A stretch of 7,627 nt of DNA, from NCBI GenBank assembly GCA_002421445.1, contig DIKB01000141.1, positions 2,440-10,066 on the forward strand, written 5' to 3'. Shown here one piece after another: positions 7,519 through 7,627 of the stretch. This stretch comes from Dehalococcoidia bacterium UBA5629. GTDB taxonomy: Bacteria > Chloroflexota > Dehalococcoidia > GIF9 > UBA5629. Each line of letters starts with the position of its first letter. The first letter of the stretch is position 1. The notes beneath the pieces were generated by a model, which did no database searches, was not told where the DNA came from, and was given only the letters and a program-made list of their open reading frames with translations. Both the position numbers and the translations under genes were made by a program.

Positions 7519-7627
7519 CACCACAAGAAACATCCACTGATTACGAGATTCTGCCACCGCATCTAGCGATCAAGTCGATGCGCGATTCGGGATATCGCGA
7601 CACGGCACATGCTCTGGCAGAGCTTGT
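7515..7627 (+). CDS. N-terminal fragment of a probable GHKL-fold (HATPase/MORC-MutL-like) ATPase, cut by window end
   Basis: An ATG at 7515 overlaps the helicase stop (ATGA) and lies 8 bases after AGGAG (7502-7506). The frame then stays open to the window end, giving 37 residues plus a partial Val codon. The segment EILPPHLAIKSMRDSGY (11-27) followed by TAHALAELV (30-38) looks like the start of a GHKL ATPase: the last part matches the N-box helix that normally continues as ELxDNxxxA and binds Mg-ATP. The Asp/Asn of the N-box lie just beyond the window, so this is recognition by pattern, not proof. Such ATPases act as ATP-gated clamps on DNA in MutL, Hsp90, MORC and type II topoisomerases. In bacterial defence loci, MORC/MutL-like versions sit beside SF2 helicases and nucleases. 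Confidence 0.7.
   Translation, partial: MTPQETSTDYEILPPHLAIKSMRDSGYRDTAHALAEL

Overview
The window is bacterial and reads as one densely packed, plus-strand defence operon. Both ends are cut inside genes. The layout is: a cysteine desulfurase missing its N-terminus (1-805), a DUF4007 protein (802-1677), a large BrxC/PglY-like P-loop ATPase (1674-5030), a PP-loop PAPS-reductase-like protein (5014-5826), a DEAH-box superfamily-2 helicase (5899-7518), and the first 37 codons of a probable GHKL-fold ATPase (7515 to the end). I see no RNA gene, insertion sequence, CRISPR array or integrase. No stretch over 300 bases lacks a gene. Base composition is moderate by eye, and nothing identifies the phylum. 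The overlapping genes, Shine-Dalgarno sites and a TTG start fit a bacterium.

The first four genes match, in order and family, the single-strand DNA phosphorothioation module SspA-SspB-SspC-SspD. SspA takes sulfur from cysteine. SspD, an ATP-pyrophosphatase-type enzyme, activates the target phosphate or relays the sulfur. SspB is the reported nicking partner, and SspC is the ATPase. The product would be a sulfur replacing a non-bridging oxygen in the DNA backbone on one strand, marking self DNA. The genes overlap by 4, 4 and 17 bases, so they are probably translationally coupled.

A 72-base gap, the only one in the operon, separates this modification half from a second half: the SF2 helicase followed by the GHKL-type ATPase, again overlapping by 4 bases. 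This second half is best read as the restriction or effector arm. No nuclease is visible in the window, so the cutting component probably lies downstream. A DUF262-type SspE effector is not present here. The helicase plus GHKL ATPase pairing resembles the MORC/MutL-type ATPase cassettes known from methylation-based restriction systems. Its coupling to a phosphorothioation module is the most interesting aspect of the window.

A second striking signal is a perfect 16-base inverted repeat with a 6-base loop inside the ATPase coding sequence (2543-2580). Coding constraint does not obviously explain it.
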